The notes: a model not told the origin generated them from the sequence alone. Positions 20,801-31,433 are shown, counted from the first letter of the stretch. The stretch is DNA of 64,000 bases from Thermoplasmata archaeon (GCA_021820525.1 JAKADM010000002.1:186001-250000), one strand, 5' to 3'. Numbers and translations are program-made.

Positions 20801-22336
20801 TTATTTTTTTTCGGAAAGTAATATAAAACCTATTCTTGTTAGAATTAAACTCAGTACAAGAACCATGCCCAAAAAGACAGATGGAAAATCGATGGGTGAT
20901 ATGGCCAGAAAGGCCCCAATAATATATGAAGCAATGGGGGAAAGGGCACCAGAAAGGGCCGAAATGAAAAAGATCACAAGTATACCGAGTGTGCCTCCAA
21001 AGGAATATATGTTGATGTTGACAGCATCAACGGGAATTTTTGAAATCATAAAATAAATTGTCAATATGGACGAAAATAGAAAGGCAAGGGAAGCATCAAT
21101 TGAGATCAGGATAAGATATGGAAGGTCATTCATATTTACCCCTATCATAATGATGGTAACAGGAATTGCAAAAAAGAGGAAAATTATGAGGGAAGAAATG
21201 GTCTTTGACAGGACCAGATCCCTGTTTGATATTCTCCATATTCTCATGTTAATGAAACTCTTTCCCTCCATAACAAGAGACTGTATTGCATAAAATGATA
21301 CAGAAACAGAAGTGAGAACAAATATGGAAACATAGGTGTAAATTGGAGGGAAACTTCCAAATCTCCTGTTTACAAAAACTTCAAGAAGGGCAGGAAGGCT
21401 GAAAAATACCGGTATGAAAAATGTGGATATGTTGTTGAAATCCCTCGTTGCTATTTTCAGGTCTTTCGAAATCAGGGATAAGATTACTCCTCTGTATTTT
21501 ACACTGCTTGATTTTTTCCTTTTTCCATTTCCTGTGCCATGACCTTCAAAAATATTATCCAATATTTTATTGGAAATAAAATAGGATGCATAAAGGGAAA
21601 TGAGCAGATAAAACAATGTCCATGAGAAAGATGCGACCAGTGAATCAAAATTTATATGGGGTTGAAAGGCTATAAATTTCATATTGAGTACTGGAAATAT
21701 GAAGTCTAAGGGATATTTCAGGGCAAAATCAAATATTCCAATATAGGAGGGGTAAAAAATTGTAAGGTCAAAAAGTATGAATACGGACGTGAGTGAAAAA
21801 AGTTTCAGGGCATTGAGGAAACCTGAACCTATGTTGCCTCCTCTTTTGCTTAATCCAGCAAGAATAGACAGGCTGCTTCCGAAGAGAAACCCAAGAAAAA
21901 TACATGAAAGCCCCCAGATCATTTGAAGGATAAAGGTTTCAAAATTTCTGTTAAAATAGAAATAAAGAACGACTGGCGGAATATCAAGAAAAAGGGTATA
22001 AAAACCTGTGTTAAGGAACCAGCCCAGAGGTAAGGTAAAACCGTTTTGGTTTGGAAATAGAAGTTTTGAGGGCTCAAGTATTCCCTGATTTTTCAATCCC
22101 TGTATCCACGAGAAGCTGCCAAAGGAGTTTATGCCAAATTCATAAAGAAATATGGAGAATGAACTTGCAGAGATGGATGATGGATTGTGCGAAACCGTAC
22201 CAAAGGTAAGAATTATGGAGAAGACAAGAAAAAGTGCACCATAAATAACACCAGATCTTCTAACCATGGCCCTCATATAGGATGTTGAAAAACCTCTCCT
22301 CTCAAATTCTTCGTTAAACCTTTTGGATAATTTCAA
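20801..22336 (-). CDS. multi-pass membrane protein, probable ABC-2 type permease
   Basis: 511 aa, about 12 hydrophobic segments, 42 bp downstream of the paired ABC ATPase gene. Confidence 0.7.
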   Translation of the reverse strand: MKLSKRFNEEFERRGFSTSYMRAMVRRSGVIYGALFLVFSIILTFGTVSHNPSSISASSFSIFLYEFGINSFGSFSWIQGLKNQGILEPSKLLFPNQNGFTLPLGWFLNTGFYTLFLDIPPVVLYFYFNRNFETFILQMIWGLSCIFLGFLFGSSLSILAGLSKRGGNIGSGFLNALKLFSLTSVFILFDLTIFYPSYIGIFDFALKYPLDFIFPVLNMKFIAFQPHINFDSLVASFSWTLFYLLISLYASYFISNKILDNIFEGHGTGNGKRKKSSSVKYRGVILSLISKDLKIATRDFNNISTFFIPVFFSLPALLEVFVNRRFGSFPPIYTYVSIFVLTSVSVSFYAIQSLVMEGKSFINMRIWRISNRDLVLSKTISSLIIFLFFAIPVTIIMIGVNMNDLPYLILISIDASLAFLFSSILTIYFMISKIPVDAVNINIYSFGGTLGILVIFFISALSGALSPIASYIIGAFLAISPIDFPSVFLGMVLVLSLILTRIGFILLSEKK

Positions 22337-22377
22337 AGCTCCGTAACGATATTCAATGTTAAGCAGATTTGACCTTT

Positions 22378-23112
22378 CTATGAGTCTTCTGATCGAAATA
22401 GGTAATCACCAACCCTTTTGGCTCTGTCAATTAAATCTCCATTTCCTGTAATATTCAGGAATAGCTTCTCAAGAAAACCGCTTTCCCCATCACCCTGAAG
22501 ATCATCCATATTCCCCTCAAGGACCCTTTTACCCTTATTCAGAATCTGCACCCTCTGGCACACAATTTCAGCTATGTCCAGAAGATGGGTTGAAAATATT
22601 ACGAAGTGCCCTGTGGACGTCATCTCCTTTATAACTTCCTTCACAACAATGATGGATGCAGGGTCAAGACCATTGAGAGATTCATCCAGAATAAGTATTT
22701 GGGGATCAGACGCAAGTGCTGATAATATGGATATTTTCTGTTTTGTTCCAAAGGAGAGTGTGCCTATGGGCTTTCCCATAACTCCTGATATGGAAAGGGC
22801 GTCGGCAATTCTTTCCTTTCTTTTGTAATAATCAGTATCAGAATCCTTTCTGACCTCTGCATAAATATCGCAATATTCGTCGCCGGTTAGTGTTTCATAG
22901 AGTACTGGGACCTCAGGAACATAGGAAATGTCGGTACCACTGAATTTTTTATAGTCTTCCACCTCCTTTCCATCAATCATTATGGATCCTGAATCCATTT
23001 TAACAATTCCGGCCATTATTCTCAGGGCAGTGGTCTTACCTGATCCATTGGGCCCCAGTATGCCCTCCACAACACCCGAATTGAATATTAAGTTTAGATT
23101 ATCAAGAGCCAC
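22378..23112 (-). CDS. ABC transporter ATP-binding protein (ORF as given is N-terminally truncated; see finding)
   Basis: Walker A GPNGSGKTT, signature TLSFGTKQK, Walker B ILILDESLNGLDP. Confidence 0.85.
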   Translation of the reverse strand: MALDNLNLIFNSGVVEGILGPNGSGKTTALRIMAGIVKMDSGSIMIDGKEVEDYKKFSGTDISYVPEVPVLYETLTGDEYCDIYAEVRKDSDTDYYKRKERIADALSISGVMGKPIGTLSFGTKQKISILSALASDPQILILDESLNGLDPASIIVVKEVIKEMTSTGHFVIFSTHLLDIAEIVCQRVQILNKGKRVLEGNMDDLQGDGESGFLEKLFLNITGNGDLIDRAKRVGDYLFRSEDS

Positions 23113-23545
23113 GGTTTTTCCATAACTTTTTGATACATTGTTCAGTTCAATTTTTTCCGTATTTTATTAATAGTTTCCATCCTAAAATAGTTTTTATAAT
23201 TAAATAAGGTCATTTAAGCTTCAATGGTGCTATTCAAATAAGGAATTGGATTCTTTTGCTTTCCATTTCTTCTTTTCGTTTATTCATTTTAAAATTTTCT
23301 CCCTATCTCTCTATTTAATGCCATATAAGGTGGACACAGGGGAGCATGAAAGGTAAAGGTTTTTCCAAAATATGAGGATTAAATTGGAATAACTTTATTG
23401 TAAACATTATGGGATTTAAATTCCATACTATTTGATTTTTGTTTAATGTTCCATGTGGATTAAACATTCCATTCTTACATCTGTATATAGGGAAATTTCC
23501 ATCATTTTCCATCTGATGCAATATTGAAAAATAAGTGTGGTGGAA

Positions 23546-24577
23546 TCAGGTTATGTACAGATGGAAATATGTATGGAATAATAATCCAACGCCATAGGTT
23601 GTTGCTGCAGCCAGAAGGGAAAGAATCGCAGCCCTTGAGGACGATTTCAATATGGATGTATTCAGAGCTATGGCTATCAACCCATTGCTTATGGCCTGAA
23701 CAATTGCAACGAGTGCGACTGCAATTATGAGTGACATGAATCCAAGGGGAAAGAGAAAGGGTGTTATGGGAAATATGGCTCCAAAGACATAGGATAAGCC
23801 CGTTGTAAGTGCTGAATCCTTCGATCTTCCCTCCTGTTTTTTTATTTCCCTTTTTGATGCTCCTTCCGTATCATTTTCCAGCAACATCTGCCTTTTTATT
23901 GTGGATATCCTGAACTCGCTTTCAGAGGCTTTGGAAAGATAGGCGCCAAGGGTCATGCTGATGGTTCCACCGATTCCCACAACAAGGCCGCTCATGGCTA
24001 TGATGAAATTATTATCAATGATTGCAGTTAAACCTGCAATGGCGGCAAGCACTTCAACCAGTCCATCGCTCATTCCATAGATGAAGGATTGGATTCTGTC
24101 CAGAAATTCTTCTCTCCTTTCGCTCATATCGCTAAAAAGGCTCTCATGGCTGATTTCATCTTCAATGATACTGGACAGGCCAGATGAAATATCCTTATCT
24201 TTTACCTTTTTCAGAAAATTTCTGTATTTTATTATTCCCTCGACCTCTCCCCTTTCCATAAGGTTTATGGTGAGATTCAGTCCAATGATTCTTGTAAGGA
24301 GAAGAAGAAAGAACAGTTTTACCCTGTATGGTTTAATATGTTCCTTACTTTTTTCTTCAGCATTCATCTTTGAAGCCCAGTAATTTGCGTGGTAATTCTC
24401 AGTCTCAGAGAGTTTTTTCAAGCTCCTGCTTATTTTTTTATTCCTCAATCTTTCACTTAATCTGAGATAAAACTCTCTATCTGTAATCTCATCCCTGTAA
24501 AATTCCCTGATCATATCTTCTTCCTGATTCGCTTCCATTGGGTATACAATACATTGCTGTAATAAATCTCTATGCAT
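23546..24577 (-). CDS. ferritin-like (rubrerythrin) domain fused to VIT1/CCC1-type Fe/Mn transporter domain
   Basis: N-terminal EEDMIREFYRDEITDREFYLRL...ETENYHANYW and IEDEISHESLF (ferritin-like E/ExxH pattern); C-terminal IYGMSDGLVEVLAAIAGL and SMTLGAYLSKASE (VIT1); start probably the internal Met at 24538. Confidence 0.87.
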   Translation of the reverse strand: MHRDLLQQCIVYPMEANQEEDMIREFYRDEITDREFYLRLSERLRNKKISRSLKKLSETENYHANYWASKMNAEEKSKEHIKPYRVKLFFLLLLTRIIGLNLTINLMERGEVEGIIKYRNFLKKVKDKDISSGLSSIIEDEISHESLFSDMSERREEFLDRIQSFIYGMSDGLVEVLAAIAGLTAIIDNNFIIAMSGLVVGIGGTISMTLGAYLSKASESEFRISTIKRQMLLENDTEGASKREIKKQEGRSKDSALTTGLSYVFGAIFPITPFLFPLGFMSLIIAVALVAIVQAISNGLIAIALNTSILKSSSRAAILSLLAAATTYGVGLLFHTYFHLYIT

Positions 24578-24667
24578 GGGATATATTTACGAGATTCGTA
24601 TTATACTTCCGATTTTCATTGCATAATCTATATATTTACAGAGGTCATATTAAGCCAGGTGGTTTTT

Positions 24668-26029
24668 GTGCAAGAAAGTATTGAAAACAGTTTTAAGAAA
24701 GGAGTAAGTATAAAGGTAACCCCACCGGGTCCAAATGCTAAAAAGATAGTTGAAGATGATACCAGGTATCTTGCCACAAGTACAAAATCCCTCCCAGTGG
24801 TTGCAAGAAGAGCAAGCGGCGTATACATCGAAGATGTTGACGACAATGTGCTCATAGATTTTGCTGCAGGTATAAGTGTAAACAATATGGGTCATATACA
24901 TCCCTATATTACAGAAAAGGTTCAGGAACAGCTCTGGAAGTTGTGGCATTTTGCAGGAACAGATTTCTATTATAAGGAGCAGGTTGATGCTGCAAGGGCA
25001 CTGGAAGAAGTCACACCAGGAAAGTTTGAAAAAAAGGTGTTTTTCACAAACAGTGGAACAGAAAGCAATGAGGCGGCCATAAAGTTTGCAAAGGTAAATA
25101 AGAAGAAGCAGCAGTTCATAAGCTTCATAGGCGGTTTCCATGGTAGATCGCAGGGTTCCCTTTCATTTACGGCATCCAAGGGAATTCAGAAAAAATGGCT
25201 TTTCCCAACCATGCCGGGCGTTGAGCATGTACCTTTTCCAAACCCTTACAGGAACGTATTTGGAATTGATGGCTATGAGCATCCCCAGGAGTTGACCAAT
25301 GCAGTTTTAGACTTTATTGAGAAATATACCTTGAAGATGTACATGCCCCCAGAAAACGTGGCAGCCATAATGGTTGAACCAATTCAGGGAGAGGGCGGAT
25401 ATATTGTGCCACCCATGGACTTCCATAAAAAACTGCTCAAGCTTGCTCATGATAACGATATGCTCTTAATCATGGATGAAGTTCAGGCCGGCTTTGGAAG
25501 GACCGGAAAATGGTTTGCTTCAGAGCATTTTGGTGTCGAGCCTGATATTATACCTCTTGCAAAGGCTATTGCAAATGGTCTCCCAATGGGTGCAGTTGTA
25601 ATAAGGGCAGACATAGATTTCCCTGAGCAGGGATTGCACTCAAATACATATGGAGGAAATGTGCTTGCATCAGTCTCCTGTGTTGCAACAATCGAGGCAA
25701 TGAAGAAGGAGAAGGCCGTGGAGAACTCTGCCAAAGTGGGAAAGCACCTCAGGAAGAGGCTCGAAGAATTAAAGGAAAAATACAACGTGATCGGCGATGT
25801 CAGAGGAATTGGCCTGATGCAGGCTGTGGATTTCGTCAAGGACAGAAGGACAAAGGAGCCAAACGCAAAGTTCAGGGATGCGGTTGAAATGAATGCCTTC
25901 AAGAATGGTGTAATCGTTCTGGGAACAGGAGAGAGCGCCATAAGATTGATTCCACCTCTGATTATTACAGAGGAGCAGATAGATGAGGGTATGGAAGCCT
26001 TCGAGAAGGGAATAAAACAATCAATGTGA
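24668..26029 (+). CDS. class III aminotransferase (4-aminobutyrate aminotransferase-like)
   Basis: GTG start chosen about 28 nt after TATA-like ctatatattta; FFTNSGTESNEAAIKFAK, GFHGRSQGSLSFTASKG, MDEVQAGFGRTGKWFASEHF, and PLAKAIANGLPMGAVV (PLP Lys). Confidence 0.93.
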   Translation: MQESIENSFKKGVSIKVTPPGPNAKKIVEDDTRYLATSTKSLPVVARRASGVYIEDVDDNVLIDFAAGISVNNMGHIHPYITEKVQEQLWKLWHFAGTDFYYKEQVDAARALEEVTPGKFEKKVFFTNSGTESNEAAIKFAKVNKKKQQFISFIGGFHGRSQGSLSFTASKGIQKKWLFPTMPGVEHVPFPNPYRNVFGIDGYEHPQELTNAVLDFIEKYTLKMYMPPENVAAIMVEPIQGEGGYIVPPMDFHKKLLKLAHDNDMLLIMDEVQAGFGRTGKWFASEHFGVEPDIIPLAKAIANGLPMGAVVIRADIDFPEQGLHSNTYGGNVLASVSCVATIEAMKKEKAVENSAKVGKHLRKRLEELKEKYNVIGDVRGIGLMQAVDFVKDRRTKEPNAKFRDAVEMNAFKNGVIVLGTGESAIRLIPPLIITEEQIDEGMEAFEKGIKQSM

Positions 26030-26536
26030 TTCCTTAAGATAGGAAAGAAGATCGTGAAGGGGAAGGCCTGAGTTCCACTTCATGATAAAATTATTATTTT
26101 TGCTAATTTCGATTTCAGGAATGATTGAATAAATGCTTCTGAATCTTCCCTTTGGTTCCGATGGCACCTTAAATATTCTCCACGGGTCTCCCTCGGCATT
26201 TTTAAGCCTGAAACCGTAGGTGAGAAAGAGGCCTGCACTGTTGCATTTTTCAGCCAGTCTCTCGGCCTGTTCCTGATTCTTTCCGGATGATGCTGAAAAG
26301 GCAAGCGTATCATTAATTGAACTCTTAATTTCAATGACAAATGTAATATCAAATCTCACGGCAACAAGGTCAGCGCCCTTTGAACCTGCGGCCCTTGTCA
26401 CATAAAATGGAAATTTTTTAAGATCTTCAAAAGCCTCTTTTCCAAGGTAATCCATCTTCCTTGAAATTCTATCGATCATTTTGGGATTACCGGAAAGTAT
26501 GCCCACAAGTTCCCTTTCATAAATACTTCCGTTCAA
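26021..26536 (-). CDS. hjc: archaeal Holliday junction resolvase, Hjc family
   Basis: YERELVGIL, FYVTRAAGSKGADLVAVRFDITFVIEIKSS (nuclease core RxAxSxGxxDLvA...EiKs). Confidence 0.85.
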   Translation of the reverse strand: MNGSIYERELVGILSGNPKMIDRISRKMDYLGKEAFEDLKKFPFYVTRAAGSKGADLVAVRFDITFVIEIKSSINDTLAFSASSGKNQEQAERLAEKCNSAGLFLTYGFRLKNAEGDPWRIFKVPSEPKGRFRSIYSIIPEIEISKNNNFIMKWNSGLPLHDLLSYLKESH

Positions 26537-26665
26537 AGTTTCTTCACATTACTTTCCTGTACAAATATTTGCCTGATATTTCAAAAATATGCCATGAATA
26601 GATCCCATTCCTGTTATGTTTATAAATTAAATAAATAAATTATACTGATTCTTCCATACAGTTTC

Positions 26666-28543
26666 ATGGATCATGACGATTTTGTCTATTTTCCGGATGC
26701 AGATACTATAAGAAACAGCAATCTCGATTCCCTCAGAAGATTTCTGGATCTGGAAACCATAAGGGATCTATACGATTATGCCGACAGTAACATGGAAGAT
26801 TTTTATGACAGAATAATTTCCCATCTGGGCATATGGTTTTTCAAAAAATATGATTCCGTGAGAGAAAAAACAGAAAGGAAAGAGTTCACAAAATGGTTTC
26901 CGGGTGGGGAGATCAATGTAACTTTCAACTGCGTGGAAAGGTACAGGCAGAGAAAAAAATATGCCTTAAAATGGGAAAATGAGGATGGGATCAGGGGTGG
27001 AATGACCTTTGAGGAGCTTGACGAGAAGACAGGAAAATTATCAGGTTCACTTATGGATCTTGGAATTAAGCCCGGGGATAGGATTGGAATTTACATGCCC
27101 ATGATTCCTGAAGCAGTAATTGCCATGTATTCCATCATGAGGATAGGGGCAGTTGCCGTCCCAATGTTCTCTGGATATGGCAGGGAAAGTGTGGAAATAA
27201 GGGTGAAGGACGCAGATATAAAATATGTTTTCACCGTTGAATCTTACACAAGAAAGGGCAGGGCAATAAGGATGGCCGAGTCAATCAGAGGCATAGATGG
27301 CCTTAATCTGATTGTTTTTGGCGGAATGGAAAATGAATATGATTTCCAGAGTCTTATGGAAGGGGGCCATTATACAAGAAGTGTACACACTAAAAGTGAA
27401 GATCCTGCCATAATGCTTTACACCTCAGGTACAACAGGAAAGCCAAAGGGTACAGTGCATGTGCATGGCGGCACCGTTGTGAATATCGCAAAAGAAGTAT
27501 ATTATTATACAGATGTAAGGGAAGAGGACACACTTTACTGGATAACTGATCTGGGCTGGATGATGGGTCCATGGGAAATAATAGGTGCAAATGCAGTTGG
27601 AGCATGCGTGTTCCTGTATCCCGGTGCGGTGGATTACCCAAATACAGAGAGGGTATGGGACATGGTGGAAAGAAATAACATTACTGTTCTGGGCCTTTCG
27701 CCGACCTTTGTGCGAACGGTAAAATCAAAGGGAGTAACAAGAAAATTTAAGGGGGTTAAGGCTTTTGCGTCCACAGGTGAGCCCTGGGATACAGAATCAT
27801 GGATGTATCTCTTTGAAACACTTGGAAACAGGAAGATTCCCATTTGCAATGTGTCGGGTGGAACAGATATCATAGGCTGTTTTGTTGCATCCACTCCCGT
27901 GATTCCTCTAAAGCCAAAATGCCTTTACAGAGGCCTTGGAATGAACGTTACGGTTCTGGCAGAAGATGGAAGGGAAGTGGTTGATGAGGTTGGGCTTCTC
28001 GCTACAAGAGAACACCTGCCCTCAATGACAAGGGGAATATGGAAAGACGAAAAGAAATATATTGATACATACTGGAGCAAATTTCCAGGATACTGGGTAC
28101 AGGGCGACTGGGCAGTGAGGGATTCCGATGGATATTTCATTCTTCTTGGAAGGTCAGATGATGTAATGAAGGTTGCAGGAAAAAGAGTTGGCCCCGGAGA
28201 GATAGAGGATGCAGCTAACAGTGTCAGGGATGTAGTGGAAAGCGCAAGCTTTGGAATACCTGACGAGATAAAGGGAGAGGCCATAGTGATATTTTATACC
28301 GGGAAAGATGACGATTCCGTCAGAAATAATATAAGCAGGAGAGTGGAGGAAGTTCTTGGTAAATCGTTCAAGCCAAAATATATATTTTGCATAGATGCCC
28401 TTCCAAAAACAAAAAATGGAAAAATCATGAGAAGGCTTTTAAGGTCAGCATTCCTCAATATTTCTGTAGGTGACACAACAGGCCTGGACAGTGGGGAGGT
28501 GCTTGAAAAGGTAAGAGAAATAGGAGAAAAATGTAGAAATTAG
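26666..28543 (+). CDS. acetyl-CoA synthetase-like AMP-forming acyl-CoA synthetase
   Basis: AMP motif YTSGTTGKPKGTVHVHGG, DLGWMMGPWEIIG, GDWAVRDSDGYFILLGRSDDVMKVAGKRVGPGEIE, and KTKNGKIMRR. Confidence 0.93.
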   Translation: MDHDDFVYFPDADTIRNSNLDSLRRFLDLETIRDLYDYADSNMEDFYDRIISHLGIWFFKKYDSVREKTERKEFTKWFPGGEINVTFNCVERYRQRKKYALKWENEDGIRGGMTFEELDEKTGKLSGSLMDLGIKPGDRIGIYMPMIPEAVIAMYSIMRIGAVAVPMFSGYGRESVEIRVKDADIKYVFTVESYTRKGRAIRMAESIRGIDGLNLIVFGGMENEYDFQSLMEGGHYTRSVHTKSEDPAIMLYTSGTTGKPKGTVHVHGGTVVNIAKEVYYYTDVREEDTLYWITDLGWMMGPWEIIGANAVGACVFLYPGAVDYPNTERVWDMVERNNITVLGLSPTFVRTVKSKGVTRKFKGVKAFASTGEPWDTESWMYLFETLGNRKIPICNVSGGTDIIGCFVASTPVIPLKPKCLYRGLGMNVTVLAEDGREVVDEVGLLATREHLPSMTRGIWKDEKKYIDTYWSKFPGYWVQGDWAVRDSDGYFILLGRSDDVMKVAGKRVGPGEIEDAANSVRDVVESASFGIPDEIKGEAIVIFYTGKDDDSVRNNISRRVEEVLGKSFKPKYIFCIDALPKTKNGKIMRRLLRSAFLNISVGDTTGLDSGEVLEKVREIGEKCRN

Positions 28544-28544
28544 A

Positions 28545-29291
28545 TTAATAGGGTTCTCCAGATCCTGTTCCTGGGGACGGACCATTATCTATTTCTCCAA
28601 GCCCTCTTCTCACCATAAGACCAAGATAAAGGAATGCAAGACCTATTACAAGAGTTCCCAGCAGGGATAAAATACCAACGTGGGTTATGGATGTGGAAAC
28701 CAATCCATTTGTTGGTCCGGAAGGGCCGCCTGAAGCTTTGATAGTTGAAATTTCAGCATGAAAGGCTAAAGGTAAAAACAGGATTGTGTTTAAAACGTTC
28801 ATTACTATTCCACCCAGGATAAGGAGTGAAAATATGATTCTTTCTTTTTCCTGGACAATTCCATACCCCATCATCAGGTAGCACAGTCCAAAGGGTATTA
28901 TCTCCATAAGGACAATAAACAGAAGAAGTTCGCCAGAAATTGAATTAAAAAAGGTGGTTGTAGCTGTACTGGAATTACCTGTTGAGGAAACTGAGAAAAG
29001 TGTTGATAACATGACAGCCACAAAGCCAGAAACCAATATTATTATGGACAATACAAAAACAATAATGTCATATGTGAGGAGTCTGTGCTGCAAATCATTC
29101 ATGGCATTCCTCTTGATATAAAGCAGAATAAAGCCAATGAAAACAAGGATAATCGATAAGAATGACAGAATGGGTATTAAAGAAATCAGAAGGGCTATCC
29201 CAATTAAAAAATATGCATTGGATATACTGTCAGATTCGCTTCCTGTGTTCAAAGCTCTATTTTTTACAGAAGATTCATCCATAGAATCCAT
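28545..29291 (-). CDS. DUF973-like archaeal membrane protein
   Basis: 248 aa, about 5-6 TM segments; resemblance to the DUF973 family is from memory. Confidence 0.5.
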   Translation of the reverse strand: MDSMDESSVKNRALNTGSESDSISNAYFLIGIALLISLIPILSFLSIILVFIGFILLYIKRNAMNDLQHRLLTYDIIVFVLSIIILVSGFVAVMLSTLFSVSSTGNSSTATTTFFNSISGELLLFIVLMEIIPFGLCYLMMGYGIVQEKERIIFSLLILGGIVMNVLNTILFLPLAFHAEISTIKASGGPSGPTNGLVSTSITHVGILSLLGTLVIGLAFLYLGLMVRRGLGEIDNGPSPGTGSGEPY

Positions 29292-29354
29292 TTTTTACCG
29301 AATAAGGTTTAATATTAAATACTTACGTTTTAAAAGTTATAATATAAATCATAT

Positions 29355-29927
29355 TTAAAGCATTTCAAGAATCTCCTCTGTTTTCCTTACAATACCAATT
29401 CTCTTAAGCACATAATTCACAGATATGTTATGGCTTTCCTCTGACACATCGCCCATGGCATCCTCTGCAAATATCTGATTATACCCATATTCATAGGCAA
29501 ATCTTGCAGTACTTTCCACACCATATGTGGTTGCAATTCCGCAGAGAACAATTGTATTTATTCCTCTTCTTCTCAGCTGAAGGTCAAGTTCTGTTCCATA
29601 AAATGCTCCCCACTGCCTCTTTCTGATAACAATATCCTTCTCTGACACCTTAAGTTCAGGTACAAACTCTGCCCAGTCTGAAGGAATGTTGCCAGGTCTC
29701 TGCATCTGGCTATCGCTTAAGGGTTTCAGGGCAGTTTCTGGCTCCGGATTTACGTGGACCGGAAACACCATTATATGTTTTTCCCTGAATTTTGAAGCAA
29801 GAAGAGATGCATTTCTTATCACATCATTCGCCCTGTGAGGCTTCGTATCCATTGCAGTTATGCCTTTCTGAAGATCTATTATTACAAGAGCAGTTTTTTC
29901 AGGCACCAGCTTAATTTTTTGTTCCAT
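29355..29927 (-). CDS. isochorismatase-like cysteine hydrolase
   Basis: ALVIIDLQKGI...VIRKRQWGAFYGTELDLQLRRRGINTIVLCGIATTYGVESTARFA (D/K/C triad). Confidence 0.9.
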   Translation of the reverse strand: MEQKIKLVPEKTALVIIDLQKGITAMDTKPHRANDVIRNASLLASKFREKHIMVFPVHVNPEPETALKPLSDSQMQRPGNIPSDWAEFVPELKVSEKDIVIRKRQWGAFYGTELDLQLRRRGINTIVLCGIATTYGVESTARFAYEYGYNQIFAEDAMGDVSEESHNISVNYVLKRIGIVRKTEEILEML

Positions 29928-29963
29928 AAAATGATATGGTGTGTTGGAATTTTAAAATTTTCC

Positions 29964-31271
29964 TTATTTTTCAATGGGATCCAAATTTCCACCTGCAGTT
30001 TCCACAGCCAGAAATATGCCCAGTATCATAATTATTGATCCAATTATGAGAAGTATGAGCCAGGATTCATTGAGGTTGAAATATCCTGAAGATTCAACCA
30101 GATAAATAGCCGCTATGCCAAAACTGGCAGGTATGGCTGCACCGTTATAAACTGTACCCATGGCTGTTGTCCTGTGGGCTTTGCTGAAAATCTCAGACAA
30201 AAATGCAGGAATGTTTGCAAATATGGCCGCCTCAATAAAAGCAATTACAGAGAATGAAAGAAGGGTGTAGAAGAGATTTCCACTTATGGCAAGAAGATAC
30301 ATGGGGTATATGAGTACAATGAATATAATTGCATATATGGCAAGGGACAGTTTTCTCCTGAATATGAAGTAGGCCACAACTCCTCCTATCCAAACCCCAA
30401 ATAGTGAAATCAGGTTTATTTCTGCATTATATGTATCAATTATGGGGTTGTTTGCAAGTGAAGCATAAATGTCACCCAGGAAAGTTGGATAAAAGCTCAG
30501 TGTTACTGTATTCAACAAAAGAAGTCCGGTTAAGAGAAGGAATGCAGAAAATGATGAAAGTGGTTGCTTTAAGATACCTGCTGCAGGAATCTCTTCCTTT
30601 TCGTTGTTCTTTTCCATTTCAATGAAAACTTCACTTTCCTTTGTCATCATTCTGATCAACAGTGCTATGATTCCCGGTATTATGGTGGTGAAAAACATCA
30701 CCCTCCAGACAAGATTGTCATATTCTGCAACACCAAATGTGGATTTGAGGAATGCTACCACAAGCAGTATTATGAAGAAACCCACACCGTATCCGCTCTG
30801 TACAAGTGCACCCACAGGAAGCCTGTATTTCTGTGGTACAGCCTCCATGGAAAGTGTTGCTCCTCCAGAGTATTCAGCCCCTGCAAAGAGACCGACAGCG
30901 AAAAGTATGATATAAAGCAATACCGGGGCAAGATAAGAAACCTGTGAAAATACTGGTAAAAAGCCTATCAAGAAGGAGGAGAGAGAAAATCCCACAATGG
31001 AATAGAGAAGCATTTTTCTCCTTCCAAGCCTGTCTCCAAGATAGTTTCCAAGGATTATTGATCCAACAAGTCTTGCAACTGCACCCACAGCAAGACCAAG
31101 AAATATTAAGATGAGGGAATCATTCTTTGAAAAGCTGGCTGGAAAAAATACACTTGCAAGAATGGTTGCCACAATAACATAGCCAATGGAAACATATCCA
31201 TCCATAACCCATCCTGAAAATGCAGACAATATTTGAAATATGGCCTTTCTGTCAATTTTTGATTCGGACAC
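29964..31271 (-). CDS. MFS transporter
   Basis: GDRLGRRKMLLYSIVGF MFS loop 2-3 motif; 12 TM pattern. Confidence 0.88.
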   Translation of the reverse strand: MSESKIDRKAIFQILSAFSGWVMDGYVSIGYVIVATILASVFFPASFSKNDSLILIFLGLAVGAVARLVGSIILGNYLGDRLGRRKMLLYSIVGFSLSSFLIGFLPVFSQVSYLAPVLLYIILFAVGLFAGAEYSGGATLSMEAVPQKYRLPVGALVQSGYGVGFFIILLVVAFLKSTFGVAEYDNLVWRVMFFTTIIPGIIALLIRMMTKESEVFIEMEKNNEKEEIPAAGILKQPLSSFSAFLLLTGLLLLNTVTLSFYPTFLGDIYASLANNPIIDTYNAEINLISLFGVWIGGVVAYFIFRRKLSLAIYAIIFIVLIYPMYLLAISGNLFYTLLSFSVIAFIEAAIFANIPAFLSEIFSKAHRTTAMGTVYNGAAIPASFGIAAIYLVESSGYFNLNESWLILLIIGSIIMILGIFLAVETAGGNLDPIEK

Positions 31272-31433
31272 CTTTGGTTTAGTTAAATCCTATATATATA
31301 CCTGATTGAGAAATATATGCACCCCTGACATTGTATATCCCTCATTTAATTTATATATTAAATCAACGTCCCTTATATTAGAAACAAAAGATAGCGAGAA
31401 AAATTTAAAAAGATAAAGTAATTAACTATTAAT

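Noticed and set aside
23315-23521. 68-aa ORF in the 23.2-23.5 kb gap
   Set aside because: No domain signal or clear promoter; AT-rich composition fits a chance ORF.
24650-25141. 163-aa minus-strand ORF
   Set aside because: Antisense to the class III aminotransferase, whose family motifs are clear on the plus strand.
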